From positions 1-13,649 of the forward strand of contig JABAAA010000019.1 in the NCBI GenBank assembly GCA_014239005.1: 13,649 bases of DNA, in the 5' to 3' direction. The notes beneath the pieces were generated by a model that was not told the origin of the DNA, did no database searches, and was given only the letters and a program-made list of their open reading frames with translations. Below, piece by piece: positions 1 through 4,986 of the stretch (positions within the stretch are counted from its first letter, which is position 1; each line of letters starts with the position of its first letter). Origin of the DNA: Alphaproteobacteria bacterium. Its GTDB lineage: Bacteria; Pseudomonadota; Alphaproteobacteria; JABAAW01. Both the position numbers and the translations under genes were made by a program.

Positions 1-1
1 T

Positions 2-532
2 GCCTTCACGACGATCACAGCTTCGGAACACCATCCCGTTCGCCTGAAAGGGTTCAACCATATCGGTGTGCACTGCTATCTGAGCGGCAGCGGAGGAGGG
101 ATCGTCTTCGAACGTTACGCGGGACTCTCTTCGGGGGTGCATCTTTATTCGAGCTCCGACGACTATTCAGGCGAAGCCATGACCAACCCCACGCTGCCTT
201 CTGCATACACGAATTCCCACTGCGGTTTGATTCACCTCGAAGCCTTCTCGATCGTCGGTGCGCAAGCCGTCATCTTGCCCTCTTGCAAGGTGGGCGAAGG
301 CGCCGTGCTCGGCGCATTCGCGCTTGCAACGCAAGACCTCAAAGCATGGACGATCTACGGCGGTATTCCTGCGCGAAGATTGAAGGCGCGCGCGCAGAAG
401 CCATTGATGTTGAGCAAGCAGTTGGAAGCCGATCCGCGCTATCGTTATCTTTTTGCGTTATCTTTTTGCGTTATCTTTTTGCGTCATCCTGTGAGCCTTC
501 TTTTCGCGTCCTTTTTGCAACAAACGTCTTGA
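2..532 (+). CDS. Hexapeptide-repeat acyltransferase, 5' end cut by window edge
   Basis: An open frame enters from the left edge and gives 176 visible residues. The middle shows left-handed beta-helix hexapeptide character: isoleucine, valine and glycine at regular spacing (IVGAQAVILP, then KVGEGAVLGAFALAT), ending in the typical YGGIPARRLKAR cap. Known relatives are WbbJ/maltose O-acetyltransferase-type enzymes, which move an acetyl group from acetyl-CoA onto sugars or small acceptors, often in polysaccharide synthesis. The substrate cannot be inferred. The last 30 or so residues (RYLFALSFCVIFLRHP onward) do not look like the family; they are encoded by a 13-bp tandem repeat and are probably an accreted tail. 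A GTG at 68 lies inside conserved sequence, so the real start is outside the window. Family confidence is good, specificity is unknown. Confidence 0.8.
   Translation, partial: AFTTITASEHHPVRLKGFNHIGVHCYLSGSGGGIVFERYAGLSSGVHLYSSSDDYSGEAMTNPTLPSAYTNSHCGLIHLEAFSIVGAQAVILPSCKVGEGAVLGAFALATQDLKAWTIYGGIPARRLKARAQKPLMLSKQLEADPRYRYLFALSFCVIFLRHPVSLLFASFLQQTS
444..482 (+). repeat. 13-bp tandem repeat, three copies, in acyltransferase tail
   Basis: Three perfect copies of GTTATCTTTTTGC lie end to end, followed by a degenerate partial copy. Thirteen is not a multiple of three, so each copy is read in a different frame (LF-ALSF-CVIF), while three copies together (39 bp) keep the frame. Loss of one copy would bring the TGA at 492-494 into frame. 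Gain of one would extend the frame to a TGA at 592-594 that overlaps the rpsD ATG. Confidence 0.95.
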
Positions 533-555
533 CAGGTTGCCGACGAAGCTATAGA
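529..555 (+). promoter_or_regulatory. Candidate sigma-70-type promoter for rpsD
   Basis: A perfect -35 box TTGACA (529-534) is followed after 15 bp by TATAGA (550-555). The spacing is slightly short. The -35 overlaps the stop codon of the upstream acyltransferase, and the predicted start near 562 gives a leader of about 30 bases before rpsD. Confidence 0.6.
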
Positions 556-593
556 GTGCGTTTTTTTGTGTCACTTGTCTCGGATCAGGATTG

Positions 594-1208
594 ATGACGA
601 AACGTCTGAGGTCGAAATACAAATCGAATCGCCGCCTTGGGTTGAACCTGTGGGGTCGTCCGAAGTCGCCTGCGAACAAGCGCAGCTACGCGCCCGGACA
701 GCATGGGCAACGTCGGCGCAAGGAGAGCGATTACGGCATCCAGCTGAGTGCGAAACAACGGTTGCGCTTCTACTACGGCAACATCTCGGAAAACCGCTTT
801 CGACGCTACTACCGCGATGCTGTGCGCGGCAAGGGAGATACCAGCGAGAATCTGATCGGGCTTTTGGAACAGAGGCTTGACAGCGTCGTCTATCGAGCCA
901 AGTTTGTTCCCACCGTTTTTGCGGCGCGTCAATTTGTCAGTCACGGGCATGTTCTTGTCAACGGCAAGCGGGTGACGGTGGCCTCGTACGCGCTGCGAAT
1001 GACGGATGTGTTGCAAGTGAAGGGCAAGAGTGCCGAGCTTGCGCTGGTGTTGGAATCGATCGAGCTTACCGAGCGGGATCTTCCCGACTATCTGGATGTT
1101 GACCACAAGAAGATGACAGCGCAGATGACGCGTGTGCCGAAGCTGGACGAGGTTCCGTATCCTGTCAAGATGGAACCCAATTTGGTGATCGAGTACTACA
1201 GTCGATAG
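594..1208 (+). CDS. rpsD: 30S ribosomal protein S4
   Basis: The 204-residue product matches ribosomal protein S4 in length and throughout its sequence. The N-terminal [14 protein letters not shown] and the block [14 protein letters not shown] are typical. The S4 RNA-binding domain follows at about residues 93-155 ([17 protein letters not shown] and [17 protein letters not shown]), and the protein ends in the usual VIEYYSR. S4 binds 16S rRNA early in 30S assembly and takes part in decoding fidelity. ATG 594 is preferred over the TTG at 591 because the family begins MTKR; GGAT at 582-585 is a possible ribosome-binding site. Alphaproteobacteria commonly carry rpsD away from the large ribosomal operons, and here it has its own promoter and no ribosomal neighbours. 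Identification is secure. Confidence 0.98.
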   Translation: MTKRLRSKYKSNRRLGLNLWGRPKSPANKRSYAPGQHGQRRRKESDYGIQLSAKQRLRFYYGNISENRFRRYYRDAVRGKGDTSENLIGLLEQRLDSVVYRAKFVPTVFAARQFVSHGHVLVNGKRVTVASYALRMTDVLQVKGKSAELALVLESIELTERDLPDYLDVDHKKMTAQMTRVPKLDEVPYPVKMEPNLVIEYYSR

Positions 1209-1267
1209 ATAGCCTAGTGCTGTCCGTTTGAGAAAGGGCGACGGACCGAGCGATTTGCCGATAGCAA

Positions 1268-1283
1268 GGCGATGGATATCGCC
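1268..1283 (+). terminator. Hairpin after rpsD, possible weak terminator
   Basis: A perfect 6-bp stem GGCGAT/ATCGCC with a 4-base loop is followed by CCCTTTATAT. The T-run is weak. The hairpin ends 8 bases before the ATG of the next gene, so it could instead affect that gene's translation. A second dyad, GTCCGT/ACGGAC (1222-1227 and 1241-1246), lies upstream. Confidence 0.35.
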
Positions 1284-1291
1284 CCCTTTAT

Positions 1292-2401
1292 ATGTCGAAC
1301 ATCTTTTTTTCTTTGCGAATCGTTGTGTCGAAAGGCTTTTTTGTCGCCGCTTGTGGCGTCTTGTTGTGGAGCTTGATGTGCTCTGCGGCGGAGGCGACAT
1401 CGTTTTCGCAACGCAAGCGTTTGGAGGTGAGCGGCGGCTACGATTTCGGACAGCAGTCGACCAGTCACTACTCCGAATACTACGGCGCGCCGGACACCTC
1501 GACGTTGCTCTACACGCGCGATCGAATCGGGGGGAGGGTTGCGCTTTCGTGGAGCGGCTTTTGGAAGCAAGACGCGGGCCGGCAGGGATTGTACCTGCGT
1601 AGCGTACCTGCTGCCTTCGGCGGCGGCAGCGTTCGCGGCAACCTCAGCGACAAGGATTTCTGCGACGGCTCTCGAATGTTAGTCCGAGTTAGCGGCACCT
1701 GGACATGTCCGCAAGAATTGACGGTGTGGAGCGATTCCGACAGCTTTGTCCGCCATTGGTTTGCAGGCGTGGAGGTCGACAATGGCGCAGGATTTTTTTT
1801 GCAAAGCCGCCGAAACGACGAACGTTTTTTCGGCGCAGGGTTCTCTTTCGGCTACCTCTTTTTACACGAGAACGACCTTGCGCAAGGACTGATCTACAAC
1901 ACCTATCTTCCTCCCGATCCTAACAACTCTCGTCCCATCGGCGAGTTGCTGAGAGGGGATGAGAATGTGATCGGGAACAAGGTTTTTTGGCATGCGCTGA
2001 AGGTGGGCGTGGAGGTGTGGTCGGAACAGATTCCGCCGCGTTGGCATCAACCCGTCATTCTCAAGCTTGCGGTTCATTACATTCCCTACGCCTCTTTCCG
2101 AGGAGAAGACTCGCACTTCTTGAGGGTGGGGACGACCCGCGACGACTTGGCGCCTGTTCCCAACATTATTTCTACGGGCATGGGGCAAGGCGCGGAAGTG
2201 AAGGGCAGCCTTTTCGTGCCTTTTCCTACAAAACGACCGCTGCAATGGGGGCTGTTGTTGCAAGCGCGCTGGCAAAGACTTTTTCTGAAACAAGGCTACG
2301 ACACCTTTTTGTTTGGAGACGGCAGCTCGATTGTGACACCGCTGACAAGATTCACGACCGAGAGCTTCTCTGTCTCTACGGGCTTGTCGCTGACATGGTA
2401 G
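1292..2401 (+). CDS. Outer-membrane beta-barrel protein, family not recognised
   Basis: The 369-residue product opens with a signal peptide: a short basic stretch, a hydrophobic core FFVAACGVLLWSLMCSA and a likely cleavage site near residues 32-36. The rest alternates polar and aromatic/hydrophobic residues, with recurring GY/GF/GA turn motifs. The C-terminus FSVSTGLSLTW ends in an aromatic residue, like the beta-signal read by the BAM complex. It is therefore probably an outer-membrane barrel of roughly 10-14 strands. Its function is unknown: I saw no omptin, porin or TonB-receptor signature. Two cysteines about 15 residues apart (near residues 124 and 139) could form a disulfide. No clear Shine-Dalgarno precedes the ATG; the start is chosen because it gives a complete signal peptide. 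The 3' end overlaps the convergent ada-like gene by 26 bp. Confidence 0.8.
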   Translation: MSNIFFSLRIVVSKGFFVAACGVLLWSLMCSAAEATSFSQRKRLEVSGGYDFGQQSTSHYSEYYGAPDTSTLLYTRDRIGGRVALSWSGFWKQDAGRQGLYLRSVPAAFGGGSVRGNLSDKDFCDGSRMLVRVSGTWTCPQELTVWSDSDSFVRHWFAGVEVDNGAGFFLQSRRNDERFFGAGFSFGYLFLHENDLAQGLIYNTYLPPDPNNSRPIGELLRGDENVIGNKVFWHALKVGVEVWSEQIPPRWHQPVILKLAVHYIPYASFRGEDSHFLRVGTTRDDLAPVPNIISTGMGQGAEVKGSLFVPFPTKRPLQWGLLLQARWQRLFLKQGYDTFLFGDGSSIVTPLTRFTTESFSVSTGLSLTW

Positions 2402-3314
2402 AGGCGGAGGGAGGAGAAGGGTCGCGAGAGGAGAGGAGGGTTTCGCAGCCGAGCATGGCGATCTTTTTGTCGATTCCCCAGTAGTATCCGCCGAGCGCGC
2501 CGCTCTTGCGGATGACGCGGTGGCAGGGAATAAGAAAGGCGATAGGGTTGCTGCCGACAGCGTTGCCGACCGCGCGTGCGTGGCTTTTGCCGAACCCGAG
2601 CGCGCCGTAGCTCTTGCAGCTTCCCATCGGGATATCGAGCAGCGCGCGCCAGACTTGCAGACGAAAGGGGGTGGCAAGCAGGTGCAACGAGAGTTGTTCG
2701 ATGTTCTTGTCGTTGTGGCGGCGTGTGGCGAAGATTTTTTCGGCGTAGGGTTGGGTTTGCGCGGCATTCTCTTCGATGCGCGCTTTGGGCCATCGGCGTT
2801 GGAAGTCGTCTTTTGCTGCTAGCGCGTGGCTTTTGCTGTCGCCGTGGAAGCCGAGTGCGCAGAGTCCTCGTTCGCTTGCAACCATGTAAGCTGTGCCGAA
2901 GGGGGTGTTGTGGCTGCCGAAGAAGAGGGTGAGTTGTTCGCCCTGTCGTTTGTAGTCGCCTGGCGTCATGGCTTCGATGCGCACGAAGAGATCGTGGAGG
3001 CGCGAGGGGGAGGAGAGTCCTGTCTCCAAAGTTGCTTCCAGGATGCTGGCGCCGTCCTGCAACAACCTTCGCGCGACCTTGGCGTTGAGGAGGGCGAGGA
3101 AATCTTTCGGACTGACGCCTGCCCAGCGCAGGAAAAGTTTTTGCAGTGCGAAGTGGCTCATGCCGAGCGCGGTGGCAAGTGCGGGCAGGGAGGGTTGTCG
3201 GGCGCGATGTTGTGCGAGCCAATGCAGGGCTTGTGTGATCGTTGCGTCCTGTTGTTGTTCGCGAGGCAGGGCGATGCGGATTCGTCTTGCGGGGGGGGGA
3301 GTGGAGTTCGGCAT
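2376..3314 (-). CDS. ada: Ada-type AraC regulator fused to O6-alkylguanine-DNA alkyltransferase, lacking the N-terminal zinc domain
   Basis: The 312-residue product has two domains. Residues 25-125 form an AraC-type double helix-turn-helix (LPALATALGMSHFALQKLF, then ETGLSSPSRLHDLFVRIEAMTPGDYKRQG). Residues 135-295 are the methylated-DNA-protein cysteine methyltransferase domain, with TPFRLQVWRALLDIP, SYGALG, NAVGSNP and the active-site motif IPCHRVI (acceptor Cys264), then the usual GGYYWG segment. The family repairs O6-methylguanine by irreversible transfer of the alkyl group to this cysteine; full-length Ada also activates alkylation-response genes. The N-terminal methylphosphotriester-accepting zinc domain of E. 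coli Ada is absent, so how it would sense damage is unclear. It runs opposite to its neighbours and diverges from the lipoprotein gene across a repeat-rich gap. No clear ribosome-binding site is visible at the chosen ATG. Confidence 0.93.
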   Translation of the reverse strand: MPNSTPPPARRIRIALPREQQQDATITQALHWLAQHRARQPSLPALATALGMSHFALQKLFLRWAGVSPKDFLALLNAKVARRLLQDGASILEATLETGLSSPSRLHDLFVRIEAMTPGDYKRQGEQLTLFFGSHNTPFGTAYMVASERGLCALGFHGDSKSHALAAKDDFQRRWPKARIEENAAQTQPYAEKIFATRRHNDKNIEQLSLHLLATPFRLQVWRALLDIPMGSCKSYGALGFGKSHARAVGNAVGSNPIAFLIPCHRVIRKSGALGGYYWGIDKKIAMLGCETLLSSRDPSPPSASTMSATSP

Positions 3315-3410
3315 AGTTTTTGTGTGAGGGTTTTTTGGGGCTGTCGTGCGTTGTTGTCTGTTGTTGGCGCGTTTTTTGCATTTTCTGTTGTGAAAGCGGT
3401 GCGAGGCAAC

Positions 3411-3480
3411 CCGATTCTTGCCGATTCTTGCCGATTCTTGCCGATTCTTGTTGATTCTTGTTGATTCTTGTTGATTCTTG
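3411..3480. repeat. 10-bp tandem repeat, seven copies
   Basis: Four perfect copies of CCGATTCTTG (3411-3450) are followed directly by three perfect copies of TTGATTCTTG (3451-3480). The two versions differ only in the first two bases. The array sits in the 190-bp gap between the divergent ada-like and lipoprotein genes and ends 24 bp before the lipoprotein ATG. The 10-bp unit is close to one helical turn, so copy-number change would move flanking sites by near-whole turns. Confidence 0.97.
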
Positions 3481-3494
3481 AAATTTCTGTCGAC

Positions 3495-3499
3495 GGAGG
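3495..3499 (+). promoter_or_regulatory. Strong ribosome-binding site for the lipoprotein gene
   Basis: GGAGG lies 5 bases before ATG 3505 and 8 before ATG 3508. It supports a start here rather than at the upstream in-frame TTG 3478, which falls in the repeat and would put about nine extra polar and acidic residues in front of the signal peptide. Most genes in this window have no such motif. Confidence 0.8.
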
Positions 3500-3504
3500 T
3501 TGAG

Positions 3505-3837
3505 ATGATGTTTGTTGTTCGTTGTGGATGGCGTTTGGCGTTGGGTTGTTTTGCGCTATTTTCGTTGGCTTCTTGTGCGACGGGAGCTGCGGTGTTGGGG
3601 ATTGCTTACACGGTTCAGACGAATCGTTTGCCGACGGACGCGTTGGCGAGTGCGATTTCGAACAAGGATTGCAGCATGATTCGTCAGGCGGAGGAGGGTG
3701 GTGCGTGGTGTCGAGCCAAAGGCGCGGGGCGTGAGCGTGGTGCGTCGCAGCCCCCCTTGTGGTGTTATCGTTCGTTGGGCGAGGTGAGTTGTTACGACAG
3801 CCCAGTTGCAGAGGAAACGGCGCAGCTGGTGCAATAA
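3505..3837 (+). CDS. Small secreted lipoprotein, function unknown
   Basis: The 110-residue product starts with a type II signal peptide: arginine at residues 6 and 10, a hydrophobic core LALGCFALFSLAS, and the lipobox L-A-S-C with lipid-acceptor Cys24. Alanine follows the cysteine, which suggests sorting to the outer membrane. A second hydrophobic patch (AAVLGIAYTVQTN) follows, then a short domain with four cysteines (KDCSMIR, GGAWCR, LWCYRS and VSCYD). These could form two disulfides in the periplasm. The KDCS...WCR pattern resembles small uncharacterised alphaproteobacterial lipoproteins as I remember them, but I assign no function. ATG 3508 is an alternative start. Expression could depend on the upstream 10-bp array. 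The coding strand is notably G- and T-rich compared with genes to the right. Confidence 0.82.
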   Translation: MMFVVRCGWRLALGCFALFSLASCATGAAVLGIAYTVQTNRLPTDALASAISNKDCSMIRQAEEGGAWCRAKGAGRERGASQPPLWCYRSLGEVSCYDSPVAEETAQLVQ

Positions 3838-3844
3838 CGGGCTG

Positions 3845-3890
3845 GCTTTTCTTTGTGAGGAAAGCTTCTGACGGGACGCTCTGCCCGTCA
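3845..3890 (+). terminator. Tandem hairpins after lipoprotein gene, possible terminator
   Basis: Stem GCTTTTC/GGAAAGC (3845-3851 and 3859-3865, one G-T pair) is followed by TGACGGG/CCCGTCA (3869-3875 and 3884-3890). Neither has a clear T-run on the plus strand, so if they terminate it may be Rho-assisted. The position, 7 bases after the stop codon, is the main support. Confidence 0.35.
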
Positions 3891-4048
3891 ATCTCTGACA
3901 AGTGCTTGACAGGGTGACGAGACAACCCTGAGATCCATCCTCTTGCCAGAACTTGACGAGCTGCCGCGCAACTCGAAGCGGTCATGCGCCGTAACGCATG
4001 CTCGATAGATCCGCCCCTGACCGCGTACGGAAAATACCGTCGTGCAAA

Positions 4049-4070
4049 AATTCCAAACAAGAATTCCAAA
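4049..4070. repeat. Two 9-bp direct repeats AATTCCAAA, period 13
   Basis: Perfect copies at 4049-4057 and 4062-4070 are separated by CAAG, about 40 bp upstream of the TATACT box. They could be a regulator-binding pair for the cell-division genes, or chance in an A/C-rich stretch. Confidence 0.5.
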
Positions 4071-4111
4071 AATCTCTTGCCTTTCCAACCCTTACGCAGC
4101 ACAATCAAGCC

Positions 4112-4117
4112 TATACT
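4112..4117 (+). promoter_or_regulatory. Possible -10 element for the coiled-coil/zapA genes
   Basis: TATACT lies 29 bases before ATG 4147. No good -35 sits at standard spacing (TTACGC at 4092-4097 is only 14 bp away), so this is a weak call based mainly on the need for a promoter after the intergenic region. Confidence 0.3.
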
Positions 4118-4146
4118 TGCACTCGTCTTGTTCTTCATCCTCCCCC

Positions 4147-4374
4147 ATGATGCCCACCCCCTCCCCTCACCCCCCCACCACCAGCTCCGTCATCAGTCCC
4201 TGGGAACAGCTCGACCGCGCGCTGGGAAGGCTCGAATCCGCCATTCTCACTCAACAACACAACAAAACAACCGATAGCACGCTTGAGACCAAAAACCTGC
4301 AACAGCAAAACACACACCTGAAAACAACCCTCCGCCAAACGCTCGCAGACCTCAAAACTCTTCTCAACGGCTAG
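4147..4374 (+). CDS. Small coiled-coil protein upstream of ZapA, possible ZauP-like partner
   Basis: The 75-residue product has a proline/serine-rich N-terminus and then a helical, heptad-like region from about residue 18 to the end (WEQLDRALGRLESAI, later ETKNLQQQNTHLKTTL and LADLKTLL). Length, coiled coil and position 30 bp upstream of zapA fit the small protein that pairs with ZapA in alphaproteobacteria; Caulobacter ZauP, a coiled-coil partner of ZapA at the division ring, is the known example. This identity is inferred from context and coil character, not from a recognised motif. ATG 4150 is an equally possible start. There is no Shine-Dalgarno; the start is preceded by a pyrimidine tract (CATCCTCCCCC). 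Confidence 0.7.
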   Translation: MMPTPSPHPPTTSSVISPWEQLDRALGRLESAILTQQHNKTTDSTLETKNLQQQNTHLKTTLRQTLADLKTLLNG

Positions 4375-4404
4375 GACGCACAAGCCCGTCCCGAACACTC
4401 GCCA

Positions 4405-4773
4405 ATGTCGCAACGTTCGACCATAACCCTCGTCGTCAACGGGTCGAGACGACGCATCGTCTGCGAACAAGGACAAGAAGAACACCTGCAACACGCAGGA
4501 AAATACCTCGACAAAAGACTGCGCGAGATGAAAAACAATGTCGGCAACATCGCAGAAAACGAACTCTTCGTCTTGACCGCGCTCATGCTCATCGACGACC
4601 TCTCGGAAGCGCACACGCGCATCGCAGAGATGAAACAACGGCTGGAGCAGAGCAACTCCTCCGCCACCTTGCAAGCTCGCCCGTCCGCCGACGACAAGCT
4701 CCATAGCGAACGTCGGCTGGAAGAAACGACACGACGCATCGAACAGCTTGCCAAACTCTTCGAAAATAGCTAG
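4405..4773 (+). CDS. zapA: Cell division protein ZapA
   Basis: The 122-residue product matches ZapA. The N-terminal globular part carries the family pattern (STITLVVNGSRRRIVCEQGQEEHL, then YLDKRLREMKN). A long helix follows (NELFVLTALMLIDDLSEAHTRI), continuing as a C-terminal coiled coil (LEETTRRIEQLAKLF). ZapA forms antiparallel tetramers that cross-link FtsZ filaments at mid-cell. The extra coil between about residues 80 and 105 is polar and variable, as in alphaproteobacterial members. No Shine-Dalgarno precedes the ATG. The TAG stop codon (4771-4773) is also the first half of the apparent -10 box of the 6S RNA promoter, so the last coding bases serve two purposes. The gene lies directly before 6S RNA, as in many proteobacteria. 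Confidence 0.93.
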   Translation: MSQRSTITLVVNGSRRRIVCEQGQEEHLQHAGKYLDKRLREMKNNVGNIAENELFVLTALMLIDDLSEAHTRIAEMKQRLEQSNSSATLQARPSADDKLHSERRLEETTRRIEQLAKLFENS

Positions 4774-4776
4774 AAT
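4748..4776 (+). promoter_or_regulatory. Sigma-70-type promoter for 6S RNA inside the zapA 3' end
   Basis: TTGCCA (4748-4753) and TAGAAT (4771-4776) are separated by exactly 17 bp. The -10 box begins with the zapA TAG stop codon. The predicted transcription start is near 4783, two bases before the 6S closing stem starts pairing. Confidence 0.7.
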
Positions 4777-4782
4777 GGAAGG

Positions 4783-4942
4783 TGTCACGGCTGCGGAGCG
4801 CGAACGCGGAATCACGCTCGAGGGCTATAATTATCGAAAGGAGCCCGCCGCTGGCGGTGGAATTCCATCCTCATGTGGGCTCCCCCCTTGGCACTTGGCC
4901 ATCGGGCAGCTATGACGCGACGTCTCGTCGCGGCCGTGATCC
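4783..4942 (+). ncRNA. ssrS: 6S RNA
   Basis: 6S RNA mimics an open promoter and sequesters the housekeeping RNA polymerase when nutrients run low. Three things support the call. Position: between zapA and the 5-formyltetrahydrofolate cyclo-ligase gene, the conserved proteobacterial place. Structure: an 11-bp closing stem (4785-4795 with 4929-4939, one G-U pair), an unpaired central region on both sides, and an apical stem GGAGCCC/GGGCTCC (4840-4846 with 4877-4883) topped by small hairpins. Promoter: a good one ends at 4776. The length of about 160 is usual for alphaproteobacteria. Ends are approximate: GGAAGG (4777-4782) could also pair with CCTTCC (4941-4946), which would extend the stem in a longer precursor. 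Read-through into the next gene is likely, as no terminator is visible. Confidence 0.87.
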
Positions 4943-4986
4943 TTCCCTCCTTCTCCCTTTCCCCTCCCCTTCTCCCTCTCCTCTGC

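Larger units (their letters stand above)
3838..4146. other. 309-bp intergenic region with dyads and short repeats
   Basis: No convincing gene is present. Readable elements are two hairpins just after the lipoprotein gene, an imperfect 14-bp dyad with arms ACGG and CCGT (4027-4040), two AATTCCAAA direct repeats (4049-4070) and a TATACT box (4112-4117). Open frames crossing it on either strand show no recognisable domain. The plus-strand composition flips from G-rich to C-rich within this stretch. A CTGAGAT/CCAGAACTTGA pattern at about 3928-3955 recalls part of a TPP riboswitch, but the rest of the consensus is missing. Confidence 0.6.

Noticed and set aside
1292..2401. Omptin-type outer-membrane protease
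   Set aside because: The paired catalytic Asp-Asp and Asp-His motifs of omptins were not found at suitable positions.
3411..3480. CRISPR array
   Set aside because: Units are 10 bp and directly adjacent, with no spacers and no cas genes nearby.
3928..3975. Possible TPP riboswitch (CTGAGAT followed by CCAGAACTTGA)
   Set aside because: The later conserved part (ACCTGAT...GCGTAGGGA type) is absent and the downstream gene is not a thiamine gene.
3838..4040. tmRNA or signal recognition particle RNA in the intergenic gap
   Set aside because: Neither the GGTTCGA-type T-arm nor the conserved SRP loop sequences are present on either strand.
3888..4088. 66-codon minus-strand open frame in the intergenic gap
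   Set aside because: Low-complexity serine run, no ribosome-binding site and no recognisable motif.
3158..4138. Long minus-strand open frame of 326 codons across the intergenic region and repeats
   Set aside because: It overlaps the ada-like and lipoprotein genes in other frames, has a low-complexity translation created by the 10-bp repeat, and shows no recognisable domain.
3838..4146. A dif/XerCD site at the skew flip
   Set aside because: No 28-bp site with the expected arms and central TATA-like hexamer could be found by eye.
4873..4986. Upstream ATG extending the 5-formyltetrahydrofolate cyclo-ligase by 38 residues
   Set aside because: It lies inside the 6S RNA structure, and the extension has no resemblance to the family.
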